In this document: in pieces, positions 8,245 through 17,280 of the stretch
How positions within the stretch are numbered: the stretch's first letter is position 1
How the letters are laid out: each line of letters starts with the position of its first letter
NCBI RefSeq assembly: GCF_042682045.1
Contig: NZ_JBHUGS010000001.1
Location: 992,001-1,056,000, forward strand
Length of the DNA stretch: 64,000 bases
DNA from: Sphingomonas_R arantia
GTDB lineage: Bacteria > Pseudomonadota > Alphaproteobacteria > Sphingomonadales > Sphingomonadaceae
Direction: 5' to 3'
Notes under the pieces: model-generated
The model's input: the letters and a program-made list of their open reading frames with translations, nothing else
What the model was told of the DNA's origin: nothing
Database searches by the model: none
Translations under genes and position numbers: made by a program

Positions 8245-9252
8245 ATGCATAGCGACGGTACGATCACACTCAGCGTGAATGGCGAGCATAAGCGCGTGCG
8301 GGCCGGCATCACGCTGGCGGAGCTGGCGTCGGAGCTGGGGCTGGTGCCGGAGAAGGTGGCGGTGGAACGCAACCTGGAGGTGGTGCCGCGGTCGACGCTG
8401 GGACAGGTCGTGGCGGAGGACGGCGATGAGCTGGAGATCGTGCACTTCGTCGGTGGTGGCGATCATGTCGCGGCCCCGGTCAAGGACGACACATGGACGG
8501 TCGCCGGGCGGACGTTCCGGTCGCGGCTGATCGTCGGGACCGGCAAGTACAAGGATTTCGCGCAGAACGCCGCGGCGGTTGAAGCCGCCGGAGCCGAGAT
8601 CGTGACGGTGGCGGTGCGCCGCGTGAACGTGTCGGACCGCAATGCGCCGGTGCTGATGGACTATATCGATCCGAAGAAGGTCACGTACCTGCCCAATACC
8701 GCGGGGTGCTTCACCGCGGACGAGGCGATCCGGACGTTGCGGCTGGCGCGCGAGGCGGGTGGCTGGAACCTGGTGAAGCTGGAGGTGCTGGGCGAGGCGC
8801 GGACGCTGTACCCCGACATGGTCGAGACGATCCGCGCGTGCGAGATCCTGGCCAACGAGGGGTTCGAGCCGATGGTGTACTGCGTCGACGATCCGATCGC
8901 CGCGAAGCGGCTGGAGAATGTCGGTGCGGTCGCGATCATGCCGCTGGGCGCGCCGATCGGGTCCGGGCTGGGCATCCAGAACCGCGTGACGATCCGGCTG
9001 ATCGTCGAGGGGGCGAGCGTGCCGGTGCTGGTCGATGCGGGCGTGGGTACTGCGTCCGAAGCGGCGGTGGCGATGGAGCTGGGCTGCGACGGGGTGCTGA
9101 TGAACACCGCAATCGCCGAGGCGAAGGACCCGGTGATGATGGCGACCGCGATGCGCCATGCGGTGGAGGCCGGGCGACTGGCCTACCGCGCCGGGCGGAT
9201 GGGGCGGCGGATGTATGCTGACCCGTCGAGCCCGCTGGGGGGCCTGATCTGA
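8245..9252 (+). CDS. thiSG: ThiS-ThiG fusion: sulfur carrier protein and thiazole synthase
   Basis: A 335-residue fusion for the thiazole branch of thiamine synthesis. Residues 1-73 are a ThiS-like ubiquitin fold ending in GGG at 70-72. After a short linker ([10 protein letters not shown]) the rest is ThiG, with [11 protein letters not shown] near 92-102, the Schiff-base lysine K178 in NLVKLEVLG, and the phosphate-binding [12 protein letters not shown] and [15 protein letters not shown] segments. Free ThiS must expose a C-terminal Gly-Gly to be thiocarboxylated; here it is internal. Such fusions are known in some alphaproteobacteria. GGAGACGCAG precedes the ATG. I see no TPP riboswitch in the 85 bases upstream and no other thi gene nearby. 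Confidence 0.92.
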   Translation: MHSDGTITLSVNGEHKRVRAGITLAELASELGLVPEKVAVERNLEVVPRSTLGQVVAEDGDELEIVHFVGGGDHVAAPVKDDTWTVAGRTFRSRLIVGTGKYKDFAQNAAAVEAAGAEIVTVAVRRVNVSDRNAPVLMDYIDPKKVTYLPNTAGCFTADEAIRTLRLAREAGGWNLVKLEVLGEARTLYPDMVETIRACEILANEGFEPMVYCVDDPIAAKRLENVGAVAIMPLGAPIGSGLGIQNRVTIRLIVEGASVPVLVDAGVGTASEAAVAMELGCDGVLMNTAIAEAKDPVMMATAMRHAVEAGRLAYRAGRMGRRMYADPSSPLGGLI

Positions 9253-9273
9253 TTCACGTTACGAGAGCGTCAT

Positions 9274-9298
9274 GGAACCGCGTCCGGGGCGGTTGGTT
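9274..9298 (+). promoter_or_regulatory. EcfG-type general stress promoter of csbD
   Basis: GGAAC at 9274-9278, 17 bases, then GTT at 9296-9298. This fits the alphaproteobacterial EcfG pattern, and the downstream gene is a typical stress-response gene starting about 60 bases later. Confidence 0.6.
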
Positions 9299-9357
9299 TT
9301 GATCCATGTTAACAACGATGGCACCGCAATCAGGCGGCGCCGGCCAGGAGATGGATC

Positions 9358-9549
9358 ATGGGCGAGTTCACCGACAAGCTGAAGGGTGCTGCAAACGAAG
9401 CCATCGGCAACGTGAAGCAGGCCGTCGGCAAGGGCACCGACAACCATGACCTGGAGGCCGAAGGCCATGCGCAGGAAGCCAAGGGCGAGATGCAGCATGC
9501 CAAGGGCGACGTGAAGGGTGGCGTGAAGAAGGTGGTCGACAAGATCTGA
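9358..9549 (+). CDS. CsbD family stress protein
   Basis: A 63-residue, highly charged protein: MGEFTDKLKGAANEAIGNVK, followed by the Gly/Lys/Glu-rich KGDVKGG region of CsbD proteins. These small hydrophilic proteins are induced by general stress in many bacteria; their molecular action is not settled. CAGGAG lies ahead of the ATG. The gene is monocistronic, with an EcfG-type promoter upstream and a strong terminator downstream. Confidence 0.9.
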   Translation: MGEFTDKLKGAANEAIGNVKQAVGKGTDNHDLEAEGHAQEAKGEMQHAKGDVKGGVKKVVDKI

Positions 9550-9576
9550 CCCGCTGCCATTGATCAATAACGGAGC

Positions 9577-9608
9577 GCCGTCGCGGGAAACCGCGGCGGC
9601 TTTTTTTT
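9577..9608 (+). terminator. Intrinsic terminator of csbD
   Basis: A ten-base-pair stem GCCGTCGCGG/CCGCGGCGGC (one G-T pair) with a GAAA loop is followed by eight T residues, 28 bases after the stop. Confidence 0.9.
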
Positions 9609-9675
9609 GCGAGTCGACCGGGTCGGTTGGGGGCCTGATTTGGTCCCCCGGCGCCGGACGCTGAACTTGGGTGGG

Positions 9676-10329
9676 TTATTTGTGAGCGAGGCGTCCGCGG
9701 ATCTGTTCGAGGGCCGCCGCATCGGCCGGCTTCCGTGGCGGCAGGTCCGGTACAGCGGCCAGCGTCCTGACCGACTTGCCCTGATTGTCTTTCAAGTCGG
9801 GATCGGCACCGCGTGACAGTAGGAATGCGACCAGCGACCATTGGCCGAAACTCGCGGACATGACGGCAGGGGTCTGGTTGAACGGCGGCAAGCGGTGATC
9901 GACGCTGGCGCCCTCCGCCATCAGCCGGTCCATCCACTTCGTATCGTTCCAGAGGATGGCGTTGGAGTAGGAGCCTTCGATGAGCTCCTCCCGGCTCAAC
10001 ACCGGCTTGGCGCGCTCATGCGCGTAGAACGATGCGCCGAGCGTGCCGAGCGCGGCCAGGACCGCGAGGAAGCTGCCCCACATCGCGATGCGGATGACGT
10101 GAAGACCCGCCTGATCCGATCGCCGCGGCGCTCCCCGTTCCAACATCGCGAGGAAGGGCAGCACGACGGGATACCCCGTCACCGAAAGCAGGACCGCGAG
10201 GTAGAGGCCGAGTTCCGCGTCCGTCGGCTTGCCGGGAACGCTCAACAGCACGGGCAGGATCAGCAGGATGCACAGCACCCAGAGCGACCAGAGCGCCGCG
10301 GTCTTCGCAAAAGTGACGATGCGCGGCAT
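9676..10329 (-). CDS. Membrane protein with ankyrin-like C-terminal region
   Basis: A 217-residue protein of unknown function. Three hydrophobic stretches lie at about 12-30, 43-63 and 80-102. The C-terminal half contains two ankyrin-like units (SYSNAILWNDTKWMDRLMAEGASVDH and the segment around SLVAFLLSRGADPDLKDNQG), suggesting a protein-interaction domain on one side of the membrane. The ATG at 10329 is used because the longer frame begins with TTG. No operon partner is visible. Confidence 0.6.
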   Translation of the reverse strand: MPRIVTFAKTAALWSLWVLCILLILPVLLSVPGKPTDAELGLYLAVLLSVTGYPVVLPFLAMLERGAPRRSDQAGLHVIRIAMWGSFLAVLAALGTLGASFYAHERAKPVLSREELIEGSYSNAILWNDTKWMDRLMAEGASVDHRLPPFNQTPAVMSASFGQWSLVAFLLSRGADPDLKDNQGKSVRTLAAVPDLPPRKPADAAALEQIRGRLAHK

Positions 10330-10478
10330 AGGACCCAATCGGTAGGATACGGGCGTAGCCGTGCTGACCGCCCCCGCACAAGCGTGTCGTACGGTTCATG
10401 ATCCTTCACGAGACCCAAAGCCGGTCGTCGCAATGGGCGAGGGGCGGCACCGGTTATTGGGATCTGCGGGAACGGTGT

Positions 10479-10949
10479 CTAGTTGCCTTGTTGCTGGGCT
10501 GGCATCTGGCTGCGAAGCGTCTGTTCCGTGAACGACACCGCTTCGGCGACCGACACGGTGAAGACTCCGCCTTCGGCCTGCTGCCATTGCGCGATGCCGT
10601 CGGCGCTGTCCGGGAACGCGATCTTGGACGAAGACAGCCTCGTGACGCTCGCGTCCAGCGCGGCCTTGGAAAACGGCGCGTGTTGCAGGATGCCGGCGAG
10701 CGGCAGTCCAGTGAAATGTACGCCGATGATGCTCACATGGTAGATCGACCCGATCTTCGGAAAATCAGCGCCATCGTCGATTTTCTGGATCTTTAGAAGT
10801 GACCCCTTGTCCTCGGGGCGGGTGCGGTACTCCCATATCTGCCCTTCCGAATATGTCTTGCCGGGCAATCCGGCCATTGCTGTCCCGGTAAACCCGACAA
10901 GCCCAAGACCGGCCCACAGCAGGTGCCGCAGCGTCGTCCGGACGATCAT
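10479..10949 (-). CDS. Small exported protein of unknown function, coupled to a ThDP enzyme gene
   Basis: A 156-residue protein. Residues 1-27 form a signal peptide (LLWAGLGLVGFTGTAMAG). The mature part begins near LPGKTYSEGQIWEYRTRPED and has repeated KIQKI and YHVSIIGVHF-like strands. I do not recognise a family with known function. Its ATG overlaps the stop of the preceding thiamine diphosphate enzyme by four bases (ATGA), so it is expressed with that gene even though one product is cytoplasmic and the other exported. Confidence 0.65.
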   Translation of the reverse strand: MIVRTTLRHLLWAGLGLVGFTGTAMAGLPGKTYSEGQIWEYRTRPEDKGSLLKIQKIDDGADFPKIGSIYHVSIIGVHFTGLPLAGILQHAPFSKAALDASVTRLSSSKIAFPDSADGIAQWQQAEGGVFTVSVAEAVSFTEQTLRSQMPAQQQGN

Positions 10950-12604
10950 GCAGGGTTCCGGAGCATCGTCATCGTGGCACCGGGTGAGATCTGTTCGATG
11001 TCGGTCTTGAGGTGGAGGAGGGCGATGCCGGGCTGCGCGGTCGCCTCGGCCAGCGCGGGGGCGAAGTCGGCGGTGCGTTCGACCGTGGTGCTCCAGGCGC
11101 CGTAGGCGCGGGCGAGCGCGGCGAAGTCGGGGTTGGCGAGCGTGGTGCCGGAGATGCGGCCGGGGTAGCGCCGTTCCTGGTGCATGCGGATCGTGCCATA
11201 GCTGGCGTTGTCGACCACCAGGATCAGCAGGCGGCAGCCAAGTGCCGCGGCGGTCGCCAGTTCCTGACCGTTCATCAGGAAATCGCCATCGCCCGCGATG
11301 ACCACGACCTGGCGGTCCGGGTGGCGGCGGGCGGCGGCGATGCCGGCGGGCAGGCCGTAGCCCATCGCGCCCGCCGTCGGGGCGAGCTGCGTCGTCGGGC
11401 CGTCGTAGCGCCAGTAGCGGTGCCACCAGCCGGAGAAGTTGCCGGCACCGTTGCAGAGGATGGAGTCGCCGGGCAGCACGCGCTGCATCTCGGTGACGCA
11501 GGCGGCGAGATCGAGCGTCGCGGTGCTCTCGGGCGGGACTATCCAGGCCTCCCATTCGGCGTTCGCCTCGGCCCCGTCGGCGAATTCGAGCAGGTCGTCG
11601 TCCCAGCCGGCGGCTGTTTCGGCGAAGTCGTGGCAGTCCGCGCAGATGGCGAGGTCGGTGCGGTAGACCGAGTGGAGTTCCTCCGGATCCGGGTGGACGT
11701 GGACGAGAATCTGGTCGGGATGCTCGGGCGTGATGAGCGTATAGCCGTCGGTCGTCGCCTCGCCCAACCGCGCGCCGACGACGAGGATCAGGTCGGCGGC
11801 GCGGACGCGGGCGGTGAGCGCGGGGTTGGGGCCGTAGCCGAGATTGCCGGCATAGACCGGGCAGTCGTTGGGGATCGCATCCTGCCGACGGAAGGCGGCG
11901 GCGACGGGCAGGCCGATCCGCATCGCCCAGGTGCAGAACCAGACCGCGGTGGCGGCGTCCCAGTCCGCGCCGCCGACGATCGCGATCGGGGCGGCGGCAT
12001 CGCGCAGCAGATCGACGAGCGTGTTCATCGCGAGCGCATCGACGGGTTGCGGCGGGCGGACGATGCGTGGGCGATCGACCGCGGCGACGACGTCGCAGAG
12101 CATGTCCTCCGGCAGCGCCAGCACGACCGGGCCGGGGCGACCGGCCATGGCGGTGGCGTAGGCGCGCGCGATATATTCGGGGATGCGGGCGGCGTCGTCG
12201 ATCCGCGCGGCCCATTTGGCGAGCGGGCGGAACATGGCGACGAGGTCGACCTCCTGAAATGCCTCGCGGTCGCGATCGGCGCGGGCGACGTCGCCGACGA
12301 ACAGGATCATCGGGACCGAATCCTGCATCGCGACATGGACGCCGATCGAGGCGTTGGTGGCGCCGGGGCCGCGCGTGACGAAGGCGATGCCGGGACGCTT
12401 GGTCATCGCGCCGTCCGCGGCGGCCATGTAGGCGACGCCGCCCTCCTGCCGTGCCACGACGAGGTCGATCGCGGGCACGTCGTGCAGCGCATCGAGGACC
12501 GCGAGGTAGCTTTCGCCCGGCACGCAGAAGATGCGGTCGCAGCCCTGCGCCACGAGTTGATCGACGAGGATGCGGCCGCCGGTGCGGGTGTCTGGGGATG
12601 TCAT
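10946..12604 (-). CDS. Thiamine diphosphate-dependent enzyme of the acetolactate synthase family
   Basis: A 552-residue three-domain ThDP enzyme. The N-terminal PYR domain has CVPGESYL and the activating glutamate E54 in ARQEGGVAYMAA, then TRGPGATNA. The C-terminal PP domain has GDGDFLMNGQEL followed by VDNASYGTIRMHQ, the metal/ThDP-binding signature. This matches acetolactate synthase large-subunit homologues often annotated only as thiamine pyrophosphate-binding protein. No ilvN regulatory subunit or ilvC follows, so a role in branched-chain synthesis is uncertain; a catabolic 2-oxoacid or oxalyl-CoA-like decarboxylase remains possible. Coupled to the exported protein gene downstream. Confidence 0.85.
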   Translation of the reverse strand: MTSPDTRTGGRILVDQLVAQGCDRIFCVPGESYLAVLDALHDVPAIDLVVARQEGGVAYMAAADGAMTKRPGIAFVTRGPGATNASIGVHVAMQDSVPMILFVGDVARADRDREAFQEVDLVAMFRPLAKWAARIDDAARIPEYIARAYATAMAGRPGPVVLALPEDMLCDVVAAVDRPRIVRPPQPVDALAMNTLVDLLRDAAAPIAIVGGADWDAATAVWFCTWAMRIGLPVAAAFRRQDAIPNDCPVYAGNLGYGPNPALTARVRAADLILVVGARLGEATTDGYTLITPEHPDQILVHVHPDPEELHSVYRTDLAICADCHDFAETAAGWDDDLLEFADGAEANAEWEAWIVPPESTATLDLAACVTEMQRVLPGDSILCNGAGNFSGWWHRYWRYDGPTTQLAPTAGAMGYGLPAGIAAARRHPDRQVVVIAGDGDFLMNGQELATAAALGCRLLILVVDNASYGTIRMHQERRYPGRISGTTLANPDFAALARAYGAWSTTVERTADFAPALAEATAQPGIALLHLKTDIEQISPGATMTMLRNPA

Positions 12605-12686
12605 GACCCGGTCATAGCCGGATCGGTTGCGGCGGAAAACCGTGCGTCCGTCGGGTCGGGCGAAATGGCCTATGCCGTGCGGATCG

Positions 12687-12875
12687 TCAGCGGGCGGGGA
12701 GGCCGGAGCCTTCTGCGGCCTGTGCCGGAAGCTGCGCGCTGCCGCGTTCGGGCGCGGGGTGCGATTCGATGTAGGCGAAGACAGCGACTGCGATCGTCAG
12801 GAGCAGGACGCCGACGACCACCGCGTAGAGAATCCGTGCACCGCGGCCGGGGGCGCCATCGGGTCGTCCAGTCAT
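12687..12875 (-). CDS. Small single-pass membrane protein
   Basis: A 62-residue protein: about 15 Gly/Arg-rich residues, then a hydrophobic segment ([20 protein letters not shown]), then a Pro/Glu/Ala-rich tail that should lie outside the membrane. AAAGGA lies eight bases before the ATG at 12875. Function unknown. It stands between the aldehyde dehydrogenase and the ThDP enzyme in the same direction. Confidence 0.5.
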   Translation of the reverse strand: MTGRPDGAPGRGARILYAVVVGVLLLTIAVAVFAYIESHPAPERGSAQLPAQAAEGSGLPAR

Positions 12876-12951
12876 GGTGGTGGTCCTTTCCGTGACGATC
12901 TCGGGCGCTTGCCTAGCATGGTTGCGCGCGGGGGTCGCGTTAACCGCGATC

Positions 12952-12981
12952 GGGGCGTTCCCGCCGACACGGGAACGCCCC
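12952..12981 (-). terminator. Strong hairpin after the aldehyde dehydrogenase gene
   Basis: A perfect 12-base-pair stem (GGGGCGTTCCCG with its inverse) and a six-base loop, 14 bases beyond the stop. No T run follows, so it could be a processing or protective hairpin rather than a terminator. Confidence 0.5.
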
Positions 12982-12995
12982 CTTCGGTCCACCGA

Positions 12996-14435
12996 TCAGG
13001 ACATGTGGACGGTCTTCGTCACCAGATGCGCCTGGACGCCTTCGGGGCCGTCCTCCGATCCGTGGCCGCTGTCCTTCATGCCGCCGAACGGACTGTCGGG
13101 GAAGCTGAGGCGCACGCCGTTGATGGCGACCATGCCCGCCTCGATCGCGTCGCCGAGCAGGTTCTGGCGGCGACCGTTTTCTGTGAAGCAATAGGCCGCG
13201 AGGCCGAAGGGGAGCCGGTTGGCCTGTTCGATCGCATCGTCGACGGTGGCGAACGGGCGGAGGAGGGCGACCGGGCCGAACGGTTCGTCGTTCATCGCGC
13301 GCGCCTCGAGCGGCACGTCGGCAAGCACGGTCGGCTGGTAGAAGAAGCCGTTGCCCGCGGCCCGACGCTCGCCACCGGCCAGCAGGCGCGCGCCGGCGGA
13401 CAGTGCGTCGTCGACGAGGCCGGCGATCGCGTCCGGGCGGCGCGGGTTGGCCATCGGGCCCATCTGGCTGGCGGCGTCCATGCCGTCGCCCACCGCGAGT
13501 GCCTTCGTCCGGGCGGCGAACCCGGCGGCGAACGCGTCGTAGATCCCGTCCTGCACATGGAAGCGGGTGGGGGCGACGCAGACCTGGCCGGCGTTACGGA
13601 ATTTATGCGCGACGAGCGTGTCGAGCGTCTTTTCCAGATCGCAGTCGTCGAACACCAGGACGGGGCCGTGGCCGCCAAGTTCCATCGTCGTCTTCATCAT
13701 GGTGTCGGCCGCCAGCGCCGCGAGATGCTTGCCGACCGGCACCGATCCGGTGAAGCTGAGCTTGCGCGTGACGGGCGAGGCGAGCAGCTGGCGCGAGACC
13801 ATGTCGGGGACGCCGAACACGCATTGCGCGACGTCGCCGGGGAGCCCGGCGTCCTGGAAGCAGCGCAGCACCTCGACCGCGGAGCCGGCGGTTTCCTCCG
13901 ACGGCTTGATGATGATCGAGCAGCCGGCGGCGAGCGCGGGGGCGATCTTGCGCACCACGTTCATCACCGGGAAGTTCCAGGCGCAGAAGGCGGCGACCGG
14001 GCCGACCGGCTGGTGCAGGACGAGCGAGCGCGTGCCGGCCGGGCGCGGCAGGACGCGGCCGTAGATGCGCAGCGCCTCGCCCGCGTGGAAATCGAGCAGG
14101 GCGGCGGCGAATGCGACCTCGCCCTTCGCCTCGGCCAGGATCTTGCCCTGTTCGGTGGTGGCGATGCGCGCGGTGCGGTCGGCGCGTTCGCGGAGGAGCG
14201 CGGCGGTCTTTTGCAGGATCGCGGCGCGGGCGTCGGGGGCGGTGGCGCGCCAGGCCTTGAACCCGCGGTCGGCGGCGGCGAGCGCCTCGTCCAGGTCGGC
14301 GGCGGTGGCGAGCGGCAGCTGGGCGAGCGTTTCGCCGGTGGCGGGGTTCAGCACGGCGTGGGTGTCGCGCCCCTCGCCCGTGCGCCAGGTGCCGGCGATG
14401 TAGAGGCCGAGACTGGTATCGTAAGCGGTCGCCAT
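12996..14435 (-). CDS. NAD(P)-dependent aldehyde dehydrogenase, succinate-semialdehyde dehydrogenase type
   Basis: A 479-residue ALDH. Motifs in order: [19 protein letters not shown], the [10 protein letters not shown] cofactor-binding lysine region, [12 protein letters not shown], the general base Glu in MELGGHGP, the nucleophilic Cys in GQVCVAPTR, and a C-terminal [13 protein letters not shown] followed by [11 protein letters not shown]. This arrangement is nearest to succinate-semialdehyde and glutarate-semialdehyde dehydrogenases (GabD type). AGGAGAACC precedes the ATG at 14435. It is divergent from scoA, which fits a carbon-catabolism neighbourhood. Confidence 0.85.
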   Translation of the reverse strand: MATAYDTSLGLYIAGTWRTGEGRDTHAVLNPATGETLAQLPLATAADLDEALAAADRGFKAWRATAPDARAAILQKTAALLRERADRTARIATTEQGKILAEAKGEVAFAAALLDFHAGEALRIYGRVLPRPAGTRSLVLHQPVGPVAAFCAWNFPVMNVVRKIAPALAAGCSIIIKPSEETAGSAVEVLRCFQDAGLPGDVAQCVFGVPDMVSRQLLASPVTRKLSFTGSVPVGKHLAALAADTMMKTTMELGGHGPVLVFDDCDLEKTLDTLVAHKFRNAGQVCVAPTRFHVQDGIYDAFAAGFAARTKALAVGDGMDAASQMGPMANPRRPDAIAGLVDDALSAGARLLAGGERRAAGNGFFYQPTVLADVPLEARAMNDEPFGPVALLRPFATVDDAIEQANRLPFGLAAYCFTENGRRQNLLGDAIEAGMVAINGVRLSFPDSPFGGMKDSGHGSEDGPEGVQAHLVTKTVHMS

Positions 14436-14570
14436 GGCGGTTCTCCTGCGGTTGGCGCTCAATCGCATGGTCGCGCGGCGGTGTCACGCCGGGGTGTGCG
14501 CGCCCGATTGACCGGCGTCGTACGGGCGGCCTATTCCGCGGTGCAGAAGAAGAACTGGAGAGAGTCGCCG

Positions 14571-15272
14571 ATGAACAAGCTGTATCCCGATGCGGCCGCG
14601 GCGCTGTCCGGCGTCCTGTTCGATGGCATGACGATCTGCGCCGGCGGGTTCGGGCTGTGCGGCGTGCCGGAACGGCTGATCGATGCGATCGCGGCGGCGG
14701 GCACGACCGGGCTGACGGTGGCGTCGAACAATGCCGGCATCGACGGGGAGGGGCTGGGCAAGCTGCTCCGCACGCGACAGATCAAGAAGATGATCTCCTC
14801 CTATGTCGGTGAGAACAAGGAGTTCGAGCGGCAATATCTGAGCGGTGAGCTGGAGGTCGAATTCTGTCCGCAGGGGACGCTGGCCGAGCGCGTGCGCGCG
14901 GGTGGGGCGGGGATCCCGGGTTTCTACACCAAGACGGGCGTCGGCACGCTGGTGGCCGAGGGCAAGGAAGTGAAGCTGTTCGACGGGCAGGAGTATGTCC
15001 TGGAACGCGGCATCCGCGCGGACCTGTCGATCATCAAGGGGTGGAAGGCGGACGAGGCGGGCAACCTGATCTTCCGCAAGACGGCGCGAAATTTCAACCA
15101 GCCGATGGCGACCGCATCGTCGATGACGGTGGCGGAGGTCGAGGAGATCGTGCCGGTCGGGTCGCTGGACCCCGACGCGATCCATGTGCCGGGGATCTAT
15201 GTGAAGCGGCTGGTGCTGGGCGCGCCGTACGACAAGCGGATCGAGTTCCGCACGGTGCGGGAGCGGGTGTGA
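14571..15272 (+). CDS. scoA: 3-oxoacid CoA-transferase subunit A
   Basis: A 233-residue alpha subunit that, with ScoB, moves CoA from succinyl-CoA to acetoacetate or another 3-oxo acid. Family features: [21 protein letters not shown], the [20 protein letters not shown] segment, [20 protein letters not shown] and a C-terminal VPGIYVKRL. The ATG at 14571 follows GGAGAGAG. An R1 repeat and a phosphatase gene separate it from its partner scoB. Confidence 0.92.
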   Translation: MNKLYPDAAAALSGVLFDGMTICAGGFGLCGVPERLIDAIAAAGTTGLTVASNNAGIDGEGLGKLLRTRQIKKMISSYVGENKEFERQYLSGELEVEFCPQGTLAERVRAGGAGIPGFYTKTGVGTLVAEGKEVKLFDGQEYVLERGIRADLSIIKGWKADEAGNLIFRKTARNFNQPMATASSMTVAEVEEIVPVGSLDPDAIHVPGIYVKRLVLGAPYDKRIEFRTVRERV

Positions 15273-15287
15273 GCCGGGCTTCTTCTA

Positions 15288-15401
15288 AGCCCCTCTCCTT
15301 CAGGGGAGGGGTTGGGGTGGGGCTGACCGCTTCAATCCTGCAACGTCGATGGCGCGAAGAGGTAGCCCCCACCCCAACCCCTCCCCTGAAGGAGAGGGGC
15401 T
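15288..15401. repeat. Composite intergenic palindrome, family R1, copy 3
   Basis: Intact inverted arms lie at 15288-15324 and 15366-15401, with a spacer unlike that of copies 1 and 2 but sharing CCTGCAACGT with copy 4. Its right end provides the ribosome-binding site and probably the first codons of the lipoprotein gene that follows. Confidence 0.85.
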
Positions 15402-16213
15402 TTCTGTTGTTCGGTTTGGCTGGCCTTGCGCTCTCGGGATGTGCGGCAACGCCTGCACCGGTGGTGACGGTGCCGGCGGGGATGCAGTATCTGTACGGGT
15501 CGGGTGAGGCGGCGGCGCTCAGTCGGCAGGCTTATGCGGGGCTGGCGGATTATGTGCGCGCATCGTCGCGGGCGGCGCCGGTGTCGGTGGTCGAGGGGGC
15601 GGGGCCGTGTGGCGCCAAGCCGCGGGCGATCGTGCTGGATGTCGACGAGACGGCGTTGCTGAACCTTGGCTATGAATATGCCGACGGGCTGGCGGTGCGG
15701 CCGTACGACCCGGCGCGATGGGAGCGGTGGGAGCGGACCGGCGCGCGGGCGGTGTTGCCGGTGCCGGGCGCAGTCGATGCGCTGGCGGCGGTGCGGGCGC
15801 AGGGCGTGACGGTGATCTTCAATTCCAACCGCAATGCCGCCACCGCGGAGGAGAGCCGCGCGGCGATCGAGGGTGCGGGGCTCGGGCCGGCGGTGCATGG
15901 CGAGACGCTGTTCCTGAAGGGCGATGCGGGCGGCGGTTCGGGCAAGGATGCGCGCCGGCGGCTGATTTCCGAACGCTGGTGCGTAATCGCGATGGTGGGC
16001 GACCAGCTCGGCGATTTTAGCGACCGGTTCGTGGGTCCGGCGCCCGTGCGGCGTGCGGCGGCGCAGGCCGCGGGGGCGGGCGAGCGCTGGGGGCATGGCT
16101 GGTTCATGCTGCCCAACCCGGTGTACGGCGCCGGGCTTGTCGGCACGTTCGACGATGTATTTCCGGTGGACCGGCGCTGGGCCGATCCCGCCGCCAGAAA
16201 GGGTGCGAAATGA
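15386..16213 (+). CDS. HAD-family acid phosphatase lipoprotein lying between scoA and scoB
   Basis: About 275 residues. The region [13 protein letters not shown] is a lipoprotein signal ending in a lipobox cysteine, so the product should be membrane-anchored in the cell envelope. [11 protein letters not shown] is the DxDxT nucleophile motif of class IIIB HAD phosphatases (e(P4)-like), followed by [11 protein letters not shown] for motif [16 protein letters not shown] for the lysine motif and VGDQLGDF for the acidic motif. No ATG exists before the lipobox. CTG at 15386 gives a normal charged N-terminus (K-E-R) but lies inside the R1 repeat; TTG at 15407 is an alternative, nine bases after GGAGAGG. 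The stop overlaps the scoB start (ATGA). Confidence 0.75.
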   Translation: MKERGFLLFGLAGLALSGCAATPAPVVTVPAGMQYLYGSGEAAALSRQAYAGLADYVRASSRAAPVSVVEGAGPCGAKPRAIVLDVDETALLNLGYEYADGLAVRPYDPARWERWERTGARAVLPVPGAVDALAAVRAQGVTVIFNSNRNAATAEESRAAIEGAGLGPAVHGETLFLKGDAGGGSGKDARRRLISERWCVIAMVGDQLGDFSDRFVGPAPVRRAAAQAAGAGERWGHGWFMLPNPVYGAGLVGTFDDVFPVDRRWADPAARKGAK

Positions 16214-16860
16214 GCTGGGACCGCAATCAGATGGCGGCGCGGGCCGCGCGCGAGCTGCGCGACGGATATTATGTCAATCTGGGGATCGGCATCCCGACGC
16301 TGGTCGCCAACAACATTCCGGAGGGCGTGACGGTGACGTTGCAGTCCGAGAACGGGATGCTGGGGATCGGGCCGTTCCCGTATGAGGACGAGGTCGACGC
16401 GGACCTGATCAACGCGGGCAAGCAGACGATCAGCGAGCTGCCGTCGTCGAGCTATTTCTCGTCGTCCGACAGCTTCGCGATGATCCGCGGGGGGCATATC
16501 GACCTGACCGTGCTGGGCGCGATGGAGGTTTCGGAGGGCGGCGACATCGCCAACTGGATGATCCCGGGCAAGATGGTGAAGGGCATGGGCGGGGCGATGG
16601 ACCTGGTCGCCGGCGTGAAGCAGATCATCGTGGTGATGGACCACACCGCCAAGGACGGCAGTGCGAAGTTCATACCCACGTGCACCCTGCCGCTGACCGG
16701 GCGGAACGTGGTGGACATGATCGTGACCGACCTGTGCGTGTTCCGGCGAGCGGACCACGCGTCGCCGTTCCGGCTGGTGGAGCTGGCGCCGGACGTGACG
16801 GCGGACGAGGTTCGGGCGAAGACGACTGCTGCGTTTGAGGGGGTGAGGTTTGGGGCGTAG
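16210..16860 (+). CDS. scoB: 3-oxoacid CoA-transferase subunit B
   Basis: A 216-residue beta subunit, partner of ScoA. It has [15 protein letters not shown], the catalytic glutamate E47 in SENGMLG that forms the glutamyl-CoA intermediate, then [14 protein letters not shown] and [11 protein letters not shown], all characteristic. Length matches bacterial beta subunits. The start is coupled by ATGA to the phosphatase gene rather than to scoA, which is unusual for this gene pair. Confidence 0.93.
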   Translation: MSWDRNQMAARAARELRDGYYVNLGIGIPTLVANNIPEGVTVTLQSENGMLGIGPFPYEDEVDADLINAGKQTISELPSSSYFSSSDSFAMIRGGHIDLTVLGAMEVSEGGDIANWMIPGKMVKGMGGAMDLVAGVKQIIVVMDHTAKDGSAKFIPTCTLPLTGRNVVDMIVTDLCVFRRADHASPFRLVELAPDVTADEVRAKTTAAFEGVRFGA

Positions 16861-16900
16861 AGCCCTGAGCCTGTGGCCTAAGACTGACTACCTCCCTTGG

Positions 16901-16983
16901 CGTCACCCCGGACTTGATCCGGGGTCCAGGATGCGGGACGCAGCGTTTATGGCCCTGGATCCCGGATCAAGTCCGGGATGACG
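16901..16983. repeat. Dispersed palindrome family R4, copy 1
   Basis: CGTCACCCCGGACTTGATCC at the left is inverted at the right as GGATCAAGTCCGGGATGACG, about 83 bases overall. A half copy is at 58632-58662. It lies in the 300-base gap after scoB. Confidence 0.8.
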
Positions 16984-17035
16984 GTGGGTTGGGGGGTGGT
17001 TGAGTCTCGCGTCGGGCCGTTTCGTGGGGCAGTTG

Positions 17036-17066
17036 CGTCCAGGCCCCGGCCTTCGCCGGGGAACAC
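17036..17066. repeat. Dispersed palindrome family R3, half copy
   Basis: GGCCCCGGCCTTCGCCGGGG with the upstream GTTGCGTCC is one arm of the R3 element. Confidence 0.6.
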
Positions 17067-17160
17067 GACTTTGTCGCGCGCGAGACGGATCCCATGTCGC
17101 CACACCGAACTTGCACCGGGGTAGGCCTCGGTCGAAGCCATTCGAAGTGTCTGAGAAGGT

Positions 17161-17237
17161 TGGTGCACCGTGAGGAATTCGAATCCCCGACCCCTGCCTT
17201 CGGAGGGCAGTGCTCTATCCAGCTGAGCTAACGGTGC
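17161..17237 (-). tRNA. tRNA-Arg(CCG)
   Basis: On the minus strand the acceptor stem GCACCGT pairs with ACGGTGC, then A and encoded CCA. The D arm has AGCTCAGCTGGATAGAGC, the anticodon stem CTGCC/GGCAG encloses the loop CTCCGAA (anticodon CCG), and the T arm has GGGGATTCGAATTCC. Length is 77 bases including CCA. Confidence 0.96.
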
Positions 17238-17280
17238 GCTGGACGGGCACTTAGCAAAGGGCTGGGCGGGGGGATAGACC

